Below, in pieces: positions 1 through 7,541 of a DNA stretch of 64,000 nucleotides. The stretch is taken from positions 1,054,001 through 1,118,000 of the forward strand of contig CAWDHQ010000002.1 of NCBI GenBank assembly GCA_963802215.1, given 5' to 3'. This stretch comes from SHZI01 sp963802215. GTDB lineage: Bacteria > Pseudomonadota > Gammaproteobacteria > Steroidobacterales > GCA-2729495. Within the stretch, counting starts at the first letter, position 1, and each line of letters opens with the position of its first letter. The notes beneath the pieces are model-generated. The model was given only the letters and a program-made list of their open reading frames with translations, was not told where the DNA came from and did no database searches. Both the position numbers and the translations under genes were made by a program.

Positions 1-411
1 CGCCTTCAGCCGCGCGATGCGGTCCGGCCCCTGGCCCGAGCCGGCGAGGCCCTTGCGCCAGGCCTCCGCCTCGCCCGCGGCGAATTCCGGCACGGACTTG
101 CCCGCTGCCTCGGCCGCCCGGGCATCCACCCAGGGCTCGAAGTCCGCCGGGCGCAGCTCGGGGAAGGTGAGCAGCAGGTTGCCCAGGTCGCCCTTGGGGT
201 CGATCGCGATGACCGGTACCTTGTCGAGGGCAGCTTCCTCGAGCAGGGAGATCCCGAGGCCGGTCTTCCCGCTGCCGGTCATGCCGATGATGACGGCGTG
301 GGTGGTGAGGTCTGGCGAGTCGTAGAGGATGAGGTCCTCCTGCAGCCTGCCGGCAGTGGCGTCCCAGCGGCGGCCCAGGTAGAAGGCTCCGAGCTTCTCG
401 TAATCCTGCAC
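1..411 (-). CDS. HerA/DUF87-like ATP-binding protein, N-terminal part only
   Basis: The gene runs off the left edge; 137 codons are visible. The start is GTG at 409-411, six bases after an AAGGGAG ribosome site. A Walker A motif GMTGSGKT lies at about residues 43-50, followed by AIDPKGDLGNLLL, typical of bacterial HerA/DUF87-type ATPases (large ring or DNA-pumping type ATPases, often about 800 residues). Function is inferred from the motifs only. It lies downstream of the MBL-fold gene on the same strand. The IS110 element and REP doublet fill the space between them, so any former read-through from the MBL gene is now interrupted, while the ribosome site was left intact at the insertion junction. 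Confidence 0.75.
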   Translation of the reverse strand, partial: MQDYEKLGAFYLGRRWDATAGRLQEDLILYDSPDLTTHAVIIGMTGSGKTGLGISLLEEAALDKVPVIAIDPKGDLGNLLLTFPELRPADFEPWVDARAAEAAGKSVPEFAAGEAEAWRKGLAGSGQGPDRIARLKA

Positions 412-441
412 TTCGATCTCCCTTGTAGCAGCTGTGTTGTG

Positions 442-447
442 AGTCAA
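442..447 (-). promoter_or_regulatory. -35 half of the circle-junction promoter (TTGACT)
   Basis: TTGACT overlaps the transposase stop codon near the element's right end. In the integrated state it points out of the element towards the ATPase gene. In a circular intermediate, where right end, CT core and left end are joined, it lies 17 bp from TATGTT in the left end. That gives a near-consensus sigma-70 promoter reading into the presumed bridge RNA. Confidence 0.6.
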
Positions 448-1388
448 GCGGTGATGGGCGGCTGCCAGGGCGCGTTATCGCGGACCATGGCATTGAGGAT
501 CACCAGGAGTTTGCGCATGCAGGCGGTGATGGCGACCTTGGGCGGTTTGCCGGCGAGACGCAGGCGGGCGTAGAAGGCTTTGATCGGCGGGTTGGAGCGG
601 ATGGCCGCCAGAGTGGCCATGTAGAGTGCGGTACGGACCTGCCAGCGGCCACCCCAGATGTGGCGTTGGCCGCGCAGCGTGCCGCTGTCGCGATTGAAGG
701 GCGCCAGGCCGGCCAGGGCCGCGATCTGCTTGTCGCTGAGCTGGCCGAGCTCGGGCAGGTCGCCGATCAGGGCCTGGGCGGTGACCCGGCCGATCCCGGG
801 CACGCCAGCCAGTAGGTTCTCGCGGGCCTGCCACACCGGACTGTCCTGGATCTGCTCGCGCAGTTCGCGATCGGTGTCTTCCAGGCAGCGTTGCAGCCAG
901 CGGATGTGGGTGGTGAGGTTACGGCGCACCAGGGTGGGGGGTGCCGCACTCAAGCGGTTTTTCTCCGCCACCAGCATCTGCATCAGCTGCCGGCGCCGCG
1001 CCACCAGGGCACTCAGCACCTGGGCCGTCTCGTCCTTCAGGGCGCGGCAGGCGGGCTTGACGGCCGCGGCGAAGGCGCACAGCACCCGGGCATCCAACTG
1101 GTCGGTCTTGGCCAGCTGGCCGGTGGCCCGGGCGAAGTCCCGCACCTGACGCGGGTTGACCACGACCACGGCGAAGCCCTCGGCGGCCAGCAGCCCGGCC
1201 AGCTGGGCGGCCAGGGGGCCGCCCGCTTCCAGGATGATCTGGTCGGGAGCATGGGGCTTGAGCCGGGTGATCAGCGCGCTGATCCCCGCCTCGTCGTGGG
1301 GCACGCGGAAGGCCTCGTGGGCGGGCTCGATGGCGACGTCGAGGTGGTGTTTACCGAGATCAATACCAACAATGGTCTGGACGGTCAT
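444..1388 (-). CDS. IS110-family DEDD transposase (bridge-RNA-guided recombinase)
   Basis: The 314-residue protein is the usual IS110 size. The N-terminal RuvC-like domain (DEDD_Tnp_IS110) shows VGIDLGKHHLDV with D10, E54 in ILEAGG, and D96 and D99 in KTDQLDAR, completing the DEDD set. The C-terminal Transposase_20 domain begins near LLAGVPGIG (a helix-hairpin-helix) and contains APFNRDSGTLRG with the serine expected to attack DNA. It catalyses strand exchange between donor ends and target, guided by an RNA in this family. The frame is open and all key residues are present, so the element may be active. A GAGGAAG ribosome site precedes the ATG at 1388. Confidence 0.95.
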   Translation of the reverse strand: MTVQTIVGIDLGKHHLDVAIEPAHEAFRVPHDEAGISALITRLKPHAPDQIILEAGGPLAAQLAGLLAAEGFAVVVVNPRQVRDFARATGQLAKTDQLDARVLCAFAAAVKPACRALKDETAQVLSALVARRRQLMQMLVAEKNRLSAAPPTLVRRNLTTHIRWLQRCLEDTDRELREQIQDSPVWQARENLLAGVPGIGRVTAQALIGDLPELGQLSDKQIAALAGLAPFNRDSGTLRGQRHIWGGRWQVRTALYMATLAAIRSNPPIKAFYARLRLAGKPPKVAITACMRKLLVILNAMVRDNAPWQPPITA

Positions 1389-1390
1389 GG

Positions 1391-1556
1391 CTTCCTCTTT
1401 CCCTGCCTTGCGGATGCGGGCTCGAGGCCCCGGCAGCTGTTCGGGTTGCTAAGGAAGACGGGCCGGGCGACCCAGCTACGTGGCGAGGTCAACCCTCGAG
1501 GAGCGCACGGTCTACCCGGCCCGGTGGCTTACCATCTGACGATAAGGGCCACGGAA
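1391..1556 (-). ncRNA. candidate IS110 bridge RNA
   Basis: The non-coding left end lies upstream of the transposase. A 9-bp stem (1515-1523 with 1459-1467) and a 4-bp stem (1509-1512 with 1469-1472) enclose an internal loop. Its left strand (1499-1508) ends in GCGCTCCT, identical to the REP target plus CT core. Its right strand (1473-1483) contains GTAG, complementary to the CTAC REP head. The loop is capped by a 5-bp hairpin (1494-1498 with 1484-1488). A second region has ACAGCTGC at 1433-1440, identical to the element's own right end, then a short GC hairpin, then CAAG (1407-1410) complementary to the CTTG left end. This is the target-loop/donor-loop plan of IS621-type bridge RNA. Exact ends are not determined. 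Confidence 0.75.
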
Positions 1557-1559
1557 CCC

Positions 1560-1565
1560 AACATA
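1560..1565 (-). promoter_or_regulatory. -10 half of the circle-junction promoter (TATGTT)
   Basis: TATGTT matches TATAAT at four of six positions and lies four bases inside the left end. It gains a -35 partner (TTGACT, 442-447) at exactly 17 bp only when the element's ends are joined. Transcription would start near 1553 and run through the bridge RNA towards the transposase. Confidence 0.6.
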
Positions 1566-1567
1566 CA

Positions 1568-1621
1568 AGGAGCGCCTTGAGGCGCGACCAGCCGTCGGGT
1601 CGCGCCTCAAGGCGCTCCTAC
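1568..1621. repeat. GTAG-headed REP doublet (palindromic pair)
   Basis: Two 22-bp arms (1568-1589 and 1598-1619) are perfect inverted repeats around an 8-base loop and would form a very stable hairpin. The right copy carries the GTAG head (1618-1621 on the minus strand) followed by GAGCG, the form of REP/GTAG elements in Pseudomonas and Stenotrophomonas. The left copy's GTAG head was split by the IS110 element and its missing half is at 425-428. The TAG of the right head serves as the stop codon of the MBL-fold gene. The hairpin may also end or stabilise that transcript. Confidence 0.85.
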
Positions 1622-3003
1622 GCCAGCGTGTTGAGGTCCACGCGCATGCCGCGCTCGGCAACGACAGTCCGCGGAGCGCCATCCTTCTTCAGCCGTGCGG
1701 CAAGCCCCTCGGCGGCGGTGGATTCTCCATGCACCAGGTACACCGGCGGTTTTGGGCTGAAGCTGCCATACCAGCGCGCCAGGTCGTCCTGGTCGCCATG
1801 GGCGGAGAGGCCGCCGACCGTGTGGATGCGGGCCCGCACGCGGATGTTTTCCTGGTGGATCCGGACATAGGTGTTGCCGTCCACGAGCTGGCGGCCCAGC
1901 GTGCCATTGGCCTGGTAGCCCACGATGATCACGTCGCATTCCGGGCGCCAGAGATTGTGCTTGAGGTGGTGCACGATGCGGCCACCCTCGCACATCCCGC
2001 TGCCGGCAATGATGATGGCACCGCTGCGGATCCGGTTGATCGCCTGGGAATCCTCCGCCGACCCGGAGAGCATGAGGTTCGGCAGGCGCGGCATGCCCCC
2101 GGCGTCATGCAGTTCCGGCGTGTCCCAGTAGATCTGGGACGTGCGGATGGCCATGGGGCTGTCCAGGAAGACCCTCCAGCGCGCCAGGTTCCATTCCGCG
2201 TAGTGCGTGGCGAAGAGGTGCAGGAGTTCCTGGGTACGGCCCACGGCGAAGGCCGGAATGAGGACGTTGCCCCGGCGGTGGTCGGCCTCCTGGATGATCG
2301 TCGCCATTTCCCGGACGGTGGCTTCCCGGTCCCGGTGCAGCCGGTCCCCGTACGTGCTTTCCATCAGCACCAGGTCGGCCGTCGTGTTCCGCGCCGGGTC
2401 CCGGAGGATCGGCGTGCCGTACTGGCCAAGATCACCGCTGAAGACCAGCTTGCGTTCGATGCCGTCGTGCCTCAGCCAGACCTCGACGCTTGCGGAACCG
2501 AGGATGTGGCCCGCATCCACATAACGGATCGCCACGCCCGGCAGGATCTCCCGGCGCTCGAGGTACGGCAGCGTGACGAACTGTCCGAGGGTCTGCTCCA
2601 CCTCTGCAGTCGTGTACAGCGGCTTGACCAGCGGCAGGTCCTTCCGCTCCCTCTTGCGGTTCTCGCGTTCCGCGTCGCCTTCGGCGAGGCGGGCGCTGTC
2701 CTCGAGCATGATCTCGCAGAAGCGCGCCGTGGTTGCCTGGACGTAGATCGGCCCGCGGTACCCGCGATGGATGAGCAACGGCAGCCGGCCGGAGTGATCA
2801 ATGTGGGCGTGCGATAGGACCGCCGCGTCGATCCGGGCGGCTTCGAAGGGAAACGGCTCCCGATTGCGGGCCTCGCGCTGCCGGCCGCCCTGGACCAGCC
2901 CGCATTCCAGGAGGATCGTCCGCTTGCCGATCCGGAGGATGTGGCAGGAGCCGGTGACCTCGCGGGTGGCGCCGTAGAACTCGATTTCGAACGGGTCTGC
3001 CAT
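1618..3003 (-). CDS. beta-CASP metallo-beta-lactamase-fold RNA nuclease-like protein
   Basis: The 461-residue protein is of the YSH1-like (COG1236) class. The MBL zinc motif SHAHIDHSG has H65, H67, D69 and H70. AGHILGSASVEV and FSGDLGQ follow, then a beta-CASP domain with MESTYGDR and GSGMCEGGR, and the C-terminal RNA-specificity motif GGLSAHGDQ plus a final VHGE. These are the signatures of zinc-dependent RNA endo/exonucleases. The cellular substrate in bacteria is usually unknown. It has no signal peptide, so it should be cytoplasmic. The ATG start shares a 67-bp divergent region with mscL. The TAG stop is supplied by the REP element. Confidence 0.9.
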   Translation of the reverse strand: MADPFEIEFYGATREVTGSCHILRIGKRTILLECGLVQGGRQREARNREPFPFEAARIDAAVLSHAHIDHSGRLPLLIHRGYRGPIYVQATTARFCEIMLEDSARLAEGDAERENRKRERKDLPLVKPLYTTAEVEQTLGQFVTLPYLERREILPGVAIRYVDAGHILGSASVEVWLRHDGIERKLVFSGDLGQYGTPILRDPARNTTADLVLMESTYGDRLHRDREATVREMATIIQEADHRRGNVLIPAFAVGRTQELLHLFATHYAEWNLARWRVFLDSPMAIRTSQIYWDTPELHDAGGMPRLPNLMLSGSAEDSQAINRIRSGAIIIAGSGMCEGGRIVHHLKHNLWRPECDVIIVGYQANGTLGRQLVDGNTYVRIHQENIRVRARIHTVGGLSAHGDQDDLARWYGSFSPKPPVYLVHGESTAAEGLAARLKKDGAPRTVVAERGMRVDLNTLA

Positions 3004-3070
3004 GTGATGGTGGTTGCGGTCCTCTGCCCCGGGAGCTTAACCTAACCGCCAACGCGCAAAGGAGCCAGTG

Positions 3071-3481
3071 ATGCTGAAGGAATTCAAGGAATTCGCGATG
3101 CGGGGCAACGTCGTTGATCTCGCCGTCGGCGTGATCATTGGCGCTGCGTTCGGCAAGATCGTGACGTCCATGACCAACGACGTGATCATGCCGGTCGTGG
3201 GCCTGGTCCTGGGCAAGGTGGATTTCAGCAACCTGTTCGTCAACCTGGGTGGCGGCGACTTCGCCACGCTGAAGGCAGCCACCGATGCTGGCGTCCCGGT
3301 GCTCCGCTACGGCACGTTCATCAACACGATCCTGGACTTCGTGATACTCGCCTTCATCATCTTCCTGATGGTGCGGGCCATGAACCGGATGAAGGCGGCG
3401 GCGCCGCCGCCGGCGCCCCCGGGTCCCACGGCTGACCAGCAGCTGCTGACCGAAATCCGCGACCTGCTGAAGAGCCGCTGA
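3071..3481 (+). CDS. mscL: large-conductance mechanosensitive channel MscL
   Basis: The 136-residue protein has the usual MscL size. The N-terminal amphipathic helix (LKEFKEFAMRGNVVDLAVG) leads into TM1 with the pore-lining GVIIGAAFGKIVTS. A periplasmic loop follows, then TM2 (FINTILDFVILAFIIFLMVRAMN) and a cytoplasmic helix (ADQQLLTEIRDLLKSR). The linker before that helix is an Ala/Pro stretch coded by GCC/CCG repeats. MscL opens under membrane tension and releases solutes on hypo-osmotic shock. The ATG at 3071 is chosen because AAGGAG ends six bases upstream; the in-frame GTG at 3068 is too close. It is probably co-transcribed with rlmI 41 bp downstream. Confidence 0.97.
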   Translation: MLKEFKEFAMRGNVVDLAVGVIIGAAFGKIVTSMTNDVIMPVVGLVLGKVDFSNLFVNLGGGDFATLKAATDAGVPVLRYGTFINTILDFVILAFIIFLMVRAMNRMKAAAPPPAPPGPTADQQLLTEIRDLLKSR

Positions 3482-3522
3482 ACGCCGGCGCGCAGCTGCC
3501 CGGTCAGGCAGCACCGATAACG

Positions 3523-4674
3523 GTGACGGTCAGTCCGCGCGGCGCCAGCCGCTGGGCTGCGGGGCACCCGTGGATCTACCGGACGGATACCCGCCTGCCC
3601 CAGGGCATGGCCAGTGGCGCCATCGTCCCGGTGCAGGACGAGCGGGGCCGCTTCCTCGGGCAGGCCTGCGTGTCGCTGCAGTCGAAGATCGCGCTGCGCC
3701 GGATCTCCCGTTCGGACCAGCCTGTCGGCGTGGACTTGTTCCGCGAGCGAATCGCCGCGGCCGCGCAACTGCGCCGGAACCTGTACCCGGGTGACAGTGC
3801 GTACCGGGCCATCCATGGCGACGGTGACGGCCTGCCCGGCCTGGTCGTCGATCGCTACGGCGACTGGTTGAGCGTCCAGTTCCTGATTCCGGCCATGGAA
3901 CACCGGCGGGAGCTGCTGGTGCCGCTGCTCGTGGAGCAGTTTGCCTGCAAGGGCATCATGAACCGCTCCGACGCCAGCGTGCGCGGGCTCGAGGGCCTGC
4001 CCCAGGAGAAGGGGCTGCTGTGGGGCTCCGTGCCCAACCCGGTGGTCGTCCGCGAGGGCCAGCTCGAGTTCGCGGTGAGCCTCGAGCACGGGCAGAAGAC
4101 GGGCAGCTTCCTGGACCAGCGCGAGAATCACGTGGTGGCGGGGCGGTATGCCCGCGGACTCGCGCTCGACTGCTTCAGCTACATCGGCGGCTTCGCCCTG
4201 CAGATGGCGCGGCGGTCCGAAAGGGTGACGGCGGTGGACAGCTCGGAGCCGGCCTGTGAGCAGATCCGCGCCAATGCCGCCCGGAACGGCATCGCCAACG
4301 TGGACGTCCTGGCCACCAACGTCTTCGACTTCCTGCGCGCGGAGGTGGATGCCGGGCGCCGGTACGACACTATCGTGCTCGATCCCCCGGCCTTCACCAA
4401 GAGCAAGGATGCCATCACATCCGGGCTCCGCGGCTACAAGGAAATCAACCTCCGGGCCATGCAGCTACTGAATCCGGGCGGCCACCTGATCACGTCCAGC
4501 TGCAGTCACCACGTGGACGAGGCGGCCTTCGAGACAATGCTGCAGGCCGCGGCGGCTGACGCGCGGCGCGAGGTGCAGATCATCGAGAAGCGGGGCGCTG
4601 GCCGGGATCACCCCGTGCTTCTGGCCCTGCGGGAAACCCGCTACCTGAAGTGCTACGTCCTGCGCATGATGTAA
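3523..4674 (+). CDS. rlmI: 23S rRNA m5C1962 methyltransferase RlmI-like
   Basis: This is a 383-residue class I SAM methyltransferase with an N-terminal PUA domain (ASRWAAGHPWIYRTD). The middle segment has NRSDASVRGLEGLPQE, and the catalytic Rossmann domain has LDQRENH, CFSYIGGFALQMA (SAM loop), IVLDPPAFTKSK (DPP motif) and SSCSHHVDEAAF with the expected catalytic cysteine. This order and length match RlmI/YccW. RlmI-family enzymes methylate C1962 of 23S rRNA using S-adenosylmethionine; the closely related RlmK-type specificity cannot be excluded by eye. It starts at GTG and is followed 13 bp later by the cupin gene. Confidence 0.9.
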   Translation: MTVSPRGASRWAAGHPWIYRTDTRLPQGMASGAIVPVQDERGRFLGQACVSLQSKIALRRISRSDQPVGVDLFRERIAAAAQLRRNLYPGDSAYRAIHGDGDGLPGLVVDRYGDWLSVQFLIPAMEHRRELLVPLLVEQFACKGIMNRSDASVRGLEGLPQEKGLLWGSVPNPVVVREGQLEFAVSLEHGQKTGSFLDQRENHVVAGRYARGLALDCFSYIGGFALQMARRSERVTAVDSSEPACEQIRANAARNGIANVDVLATNVFDFLRAEVDAGRRYDTIVLDPPAFTKSKDAITSGLRGYKEINLRAMQLLNPGGHLITSSCSHHVDEAAFETMLQAAAADARREVQIIEKRGAGRDHPVLLALRETRYLKCYVLRMM

Positions 4675-4687
4675 TAAGAGGTATTCC

Positions 4688-5581
4688 ATGAGCCGCCCCC
4701 ACATCGAGCCCTACTCGGAAATCGACCAGCCCTACAAACGGTTCACCCTGAAGGCGTTCCCGAAGGGCGCCTGGTACAAGACACTGAGCATGGACCAGGA
4801 TACCGGCGCCTGCTCCCTCAAGATGCGGTTCGACGCCGGCTTCCGCCGGCCGCCCGGCCTGGCCTGGTCGGACCTGGAGCTTTTCGTGCTGCGCGGCTCG
4901 GTGCGCATCGGCGGCGTGCTCTGCGGCGAGGGCCAGTACTTCTTCGTGCCGGCCGGCTTCGCGCTGGGGGCGATGTCATCTCCGGAGGGATTCGAGGCTC
5001 TGGTGCTTTGGAACGACGGCCTGCCCAGCTTCGCCGAGTCCGACGAGCACCACCGCTACGCGCTGACCGCGGCCTTCGTCACCACGAACGGCTACGAGGA
5101 GGCGCCCTGGATCGCCACCGCACGCTTCCAGCCCGGCGTGGCCACGGGCTGCTGCGTGAAGCCGCTGCGGGTGGACCCGCTGTCCCGCGCCACCACGTTC
5201 CTCTACAGCATGGTGCCCGCCTACCGGCAGGACAACATCTCCTACCACGACTGCGCGGAGGAGAGCTACCACATCTGGGGGACGTCCTGGATGATGCAGT
5301 TCGGCGAAATCCCCACCGGCGGCTACTTCTGGCGGCCCGCGTACATCAACCACGGCGCCTTCGCGTCCCGCTTCGGCTGCATCGCCCTCGGCCGCACCGA
5401 CAGCGAGCTGTACAACTACTTCCACTACGACCCCTGGACCACGCCGGACGACAACGCGGCGCGGGCGGCCTCCCACGTGTACCGCAAGCGGCCGAAGCTG
5501 TGGGACTGGCAGGTCAGCGAGGGGCACAACCACCCGGAAGGGCCGCCGGATTTCGAGCTCCAGGTTGGGCAGCCGCCGTAA
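4688..5581 (+). CDS. two-cupin protein, DUF4437-like, function unknown
   Basis: The 297-residue protein has no signal peptide and two related beta-barrel halves. The first half shows DLELFVLRGSVRIGG and GQYFFVPAGF, the glycine-rich turn pattern of cupins. The second half shows AEESYHIWGTSWMMQFGEIPTGGYFWRPAYINHG, which repeats it. Histidines that could bind a metal occur in YHDCAEESYH and NHGAF. Cupins range from dioxygenases to sugar isomerases, so no reaction is assigned. AAGAGGT sits five bases before the ATG. It ends the mscL-rlmI-cupin run. Confidence 0.7.
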   Translation: MSRPHIEPYSEIDQPYKRFTLKAFPKGAWYKTLSMDQDTGACSLKMRFDAGFRRPPGLAWSDLELFVLRGSVRIGGVLCGEGQYFFVPAGFALGAMSSPEGFEALVLWNDGLPSFAESDEHHRYALTAAFVTTNGYEEAPWIATARFQPGVATGCCVKPLRVDPLSRATTFLYSMVPAYRQDNISYHDCAEESYHIWGTSWMMQFGEIPTGGYFWRPAYINHGAFASRFGCIALGRTDSELYNYFHYDPWTTPDDNAARAASHVYRKRPKLWDWQVSEGHNHPEGPPDFELQVGQPP

Positions 5582-5653
5582 GGGCGCCGACCGGCACGAC
5601 AGTCATCGTTGCGCATGGCGATCGGGCTGCATAGTCGTGGCGAAAAGCCCTGT

Positions 5654-6184
5654 TTACTTGGGTTCATTTAGGTCTGCAGTGAATCCGATTCCTCGCCGTC
5701 TGGCTTCGGTCGGCTTCGTCAACTCGCGGATGGTCGAGAGGATGGCGGCGATTGCTTGATCGTGGTGCCGGTATTTCTGCTCGAGTTCATCGAGCTTGCG
5801 GGCCAAGGCGGAGTTGGCGGCCAGCAGCTCGCGCAGCCGGATGAAGGCGCGCACGACGTAGAGGCCGGTGTCGACGGCGCGGGGGCTGTTCAGTACGGTT
5901 GCGGCCATTATGGCGCCGTGCTCTGTGAAGGCGAATGGTGGAAAGCGCGGGTCGCGGTGTTTCTGTGAACCGGTCGCAACTTGCGACCGGTTCAGGGCCT
6001 CGGCTTCCTGGGTGGTGAGGCGAAACATGAAGTCCGCCGGGAACCGCGCTGTATTTCGCTTGACCTGCTCGTTGAGACGCTTGGTGGTTACCCCGTAAAG
6101 GGTGGCCAAGTCGGCATCGAGGATGATGCGCTGGCGGCGCAGAACGAGGATGGCGTGGGTGATCTCACTGACCGGCACCGCCAT
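5654..6184 (-). CDS. ORF6N-domain DNA-binding protein
   Basis: The N-terminal ORF6N domain (about residues 4-90) reads LRRQRIILDADLATLYGV, then LNEQVKRNTARFPADFMFRLT and FTEHGAIMAATVLNS. This is the KilA-N/antirepressor-like domain found in phage and chromosomal proteins. The C-terminal part (ALARKLDELEQKYRHHDQAIAAILSTIRELT) is a probable coiled coil for oligomerisation. The ORF6N domain is thought to bind DNA; the target is unknown. An upstream in-frame ATG at 6220 would add 12 arginine-rich residues; 6184 is preferred because the family starts close to the domain. No other phage gene is nearby, so it is probably a solitary domesticated gene. Confidence 0.8.
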   Translation of the reverse strand: MAVPVSEITHAILVLRRQRIILDADLATLYGVTTKRLNEQVKRNTARFPADFMFRLTTQEAEALNRSQVATGSQKHRDPRFPPFAFTEHGAIMAATVLNSPRAVDTGLYVVRAFIRLRELLAANSALARKLDELEQKYRHHDQAIAAILSTIRELTKPTEARRRGIGFTADLNEPK

Positions 6185-6329
6185 GGCCCGGGCGCGCGCT
6201 CGTCGTGGGTCATGGGCCATTCGCAGTCCCGGATGGCTGATGCGGAGTTCTTACCCTATCCGGCGCAGATTGACAGTGCCACCGCCAAACCACCCCGTTT
6301 TGCCCAAAAATGACCCGTGGAGAAGCTGC

Positions 6330-7541
6330 TCAGGTGAACGGATATAGGAAGCAGTCCTGACGTCCGGCCAGCCATGCCTCCTCGTCCATTTTCGCCAGCG
6401 CATCCAGATCCCCCGGCATCGCCGCGGGATCATCCACCCACTCCCGCAGCAACGGCCCCCCGTTGATCAGGTCGATGGCCAGCCGCCCGCGCTCGTACTC
6501 GTAGGGGAAGTCCCGCCAGAGCGGGTAGTCGGGGCGGAGCTGGCGCAGGGCCTTGAAGGCGAGCGCCTGCAGCCGCCAGGGCCGGAAGCCGGCGTGATCG
6601 TAGGCCGGGTCGTCCACGTGGATCTGCAGGCCGTTGCAGAGCTGGCCCGCGTGCTTGTGGAAGGTTGGCTCGAACCAGCAGGGCCGCAGGCGGCAGCCGG
6701 CGAGCCAGTCCGGCGCGAGCACGCGCATCCGGGCGAGGAGGGCGGCGGCATCGAGATCCGGCGCGCCGAACAGTTCCAGCGGGCGCGTGGTGCCCCGGCC
6801 CTCGGACAGGGTCGTGCCTTCCAGCATGACGGTGCCGGCATAGCAGCGGGCCATCGCCAGACCGGCCGCGTTCGGGCTCGGGTTCACCCAGCTGCGCTCG
6901 TGTACCGGCCACCCGAAGCCCGGCGCGGACCCGGGCTGCCAGCCCGCCATCGGCACCACCCGGTATTCGAGTTCCAGCTTTAGCAGGTGCAGGAACCAGT
7001 GGCCCAGCTCGCCCATCGTGAGTCCGTGGCGCATGGGCATGGGGCCGGCGCCCACGAAGCTCTCCCAGCCCGGCCGGAGGCTGAGCCCCTCGACGGGACG
7101 GCCGGCCGGATTCGGCCGGTCGAGCACCCACACCGCCTTGCCCGCCCGTGCGCAGTCCTCGAGCACGTAGCGCAGGGTGGTGATGAAGGTGTAGATGCGG
7201 CAACCCAGGTCCTGCAGGTCCACCAGCAGCACGTCGAAGGTGTCCAGCATCGCGGCCGTCGGCCGGCGCACCTCGCCGTACAGGCTGTACACCGGGATGC
7301 CGTGGACGGGGTCCGTGAAGTCGGGCGACTCCACCATGTTGTCCTGCTTGTCGCCGCGCAGGCCATGCTGGGGGCCGAACGCGCTCGTGACGTCCAGCTC
7401 CGGCAGGCCCATAAGCGCGTCCAGGCTGTGCCGCAGGTCCGCGGTGACCGACGCGGGGTGGGCCAGCAGGGCGACACGCCGCCCGCGGAGCTCCCCGCGC
7501 AGCGTATCGTCGGACAGCAACCGGTCGAGGCCGGAGTTCAC
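6330..7541 (-). CDS. NamZ-like exo-beta-N-acetylmuramidase (DUF1343)
   Basis: The 403-residue protein is of the DUF1343 family, whose studied member NamZ removes terminal N-acetylmuramic acid from peptidoglycan fragments. Family blocks are present: LLAHPASVTADLRHS, FGPQHGLRG, VHGIPVYSLYGEVRRPTAAML, LLVDLQDLGCRIYTFITTL and VLDRPNPAGR. No signal peptide is visible, unlike many secreted relatives, so a cytoplasmic recycling role is possible. The GTG start overlaps the TGA of the upstream DOMON-like gene by four bases (GTGA), which implies translational coupling. A longer open frame to 7916 exists but its extension is an out-of-frame shadow of that gene. Confidence 0.85.
   Translation of the reverse strand: MNSGLDRLLSDDTLRGELRGRRVALLAHPASVTADLRHSLDALMGLPELDVTSAFGPQHGLRGDKQDNMVESPDFTDPVHGIPVYSLYGEVRRPTAAMLDTFDVLLVDLQDLGCRIYTFITTLRYVLEDCARAGKAVWVLDRPNPAGRPVEGLSLRPGWESFVGAGPMPMRHGLTMGELGHWFLHLLKLELEYRVVPMAGWQPGSAPGFGWPVHERSWVNPSPNAAGLAMARCYAGTVMLEGTTLSEGRGTTRPLELFGAPDLDAAALLARMRVLAPDWLAGCRLRPCWFEPTFHKHAGQLCNGLQIHVDDPAYDHAGFRPWRLQALAFKALRQLRPDYPLWRDFPYEYERGRLAIDLINGGPLLREWVDDPAAMPGDLDALAKMDEEAWLAGRQDCFLYPFT

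Larger units (their letters stand above)
427..1569 (-). mobile_element. IS110-family insertion sequence (IS110/IS621 group), complete, about 1.14 kb
   Basis: The element carries one DEDD transposase gene, a long non-coding left end (1389-1567) and a very short right end (429-443). There are no terminal inverted repeats, as expected of IS110. On the transposase strand a CT dinucleotide is present at both edges (1569-1568 and 428-427). Removing the element between these CTs rebuilds a perfect GTAG-headed REP doublet. The ends were inferred from this reconstruction. A long left end carrying the guide RNA is the IS110-group arrangement; the IS1111 group places it downstream of the recombinase gene. 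Confidence 0.88.

Noticed and set aside
3400..3425. GCG/GCC triplet run at the end of mscL
   Set aside because: It codes the variable Ala/Pro linker before the C-terminal helix of MscL and needs no special explanation.
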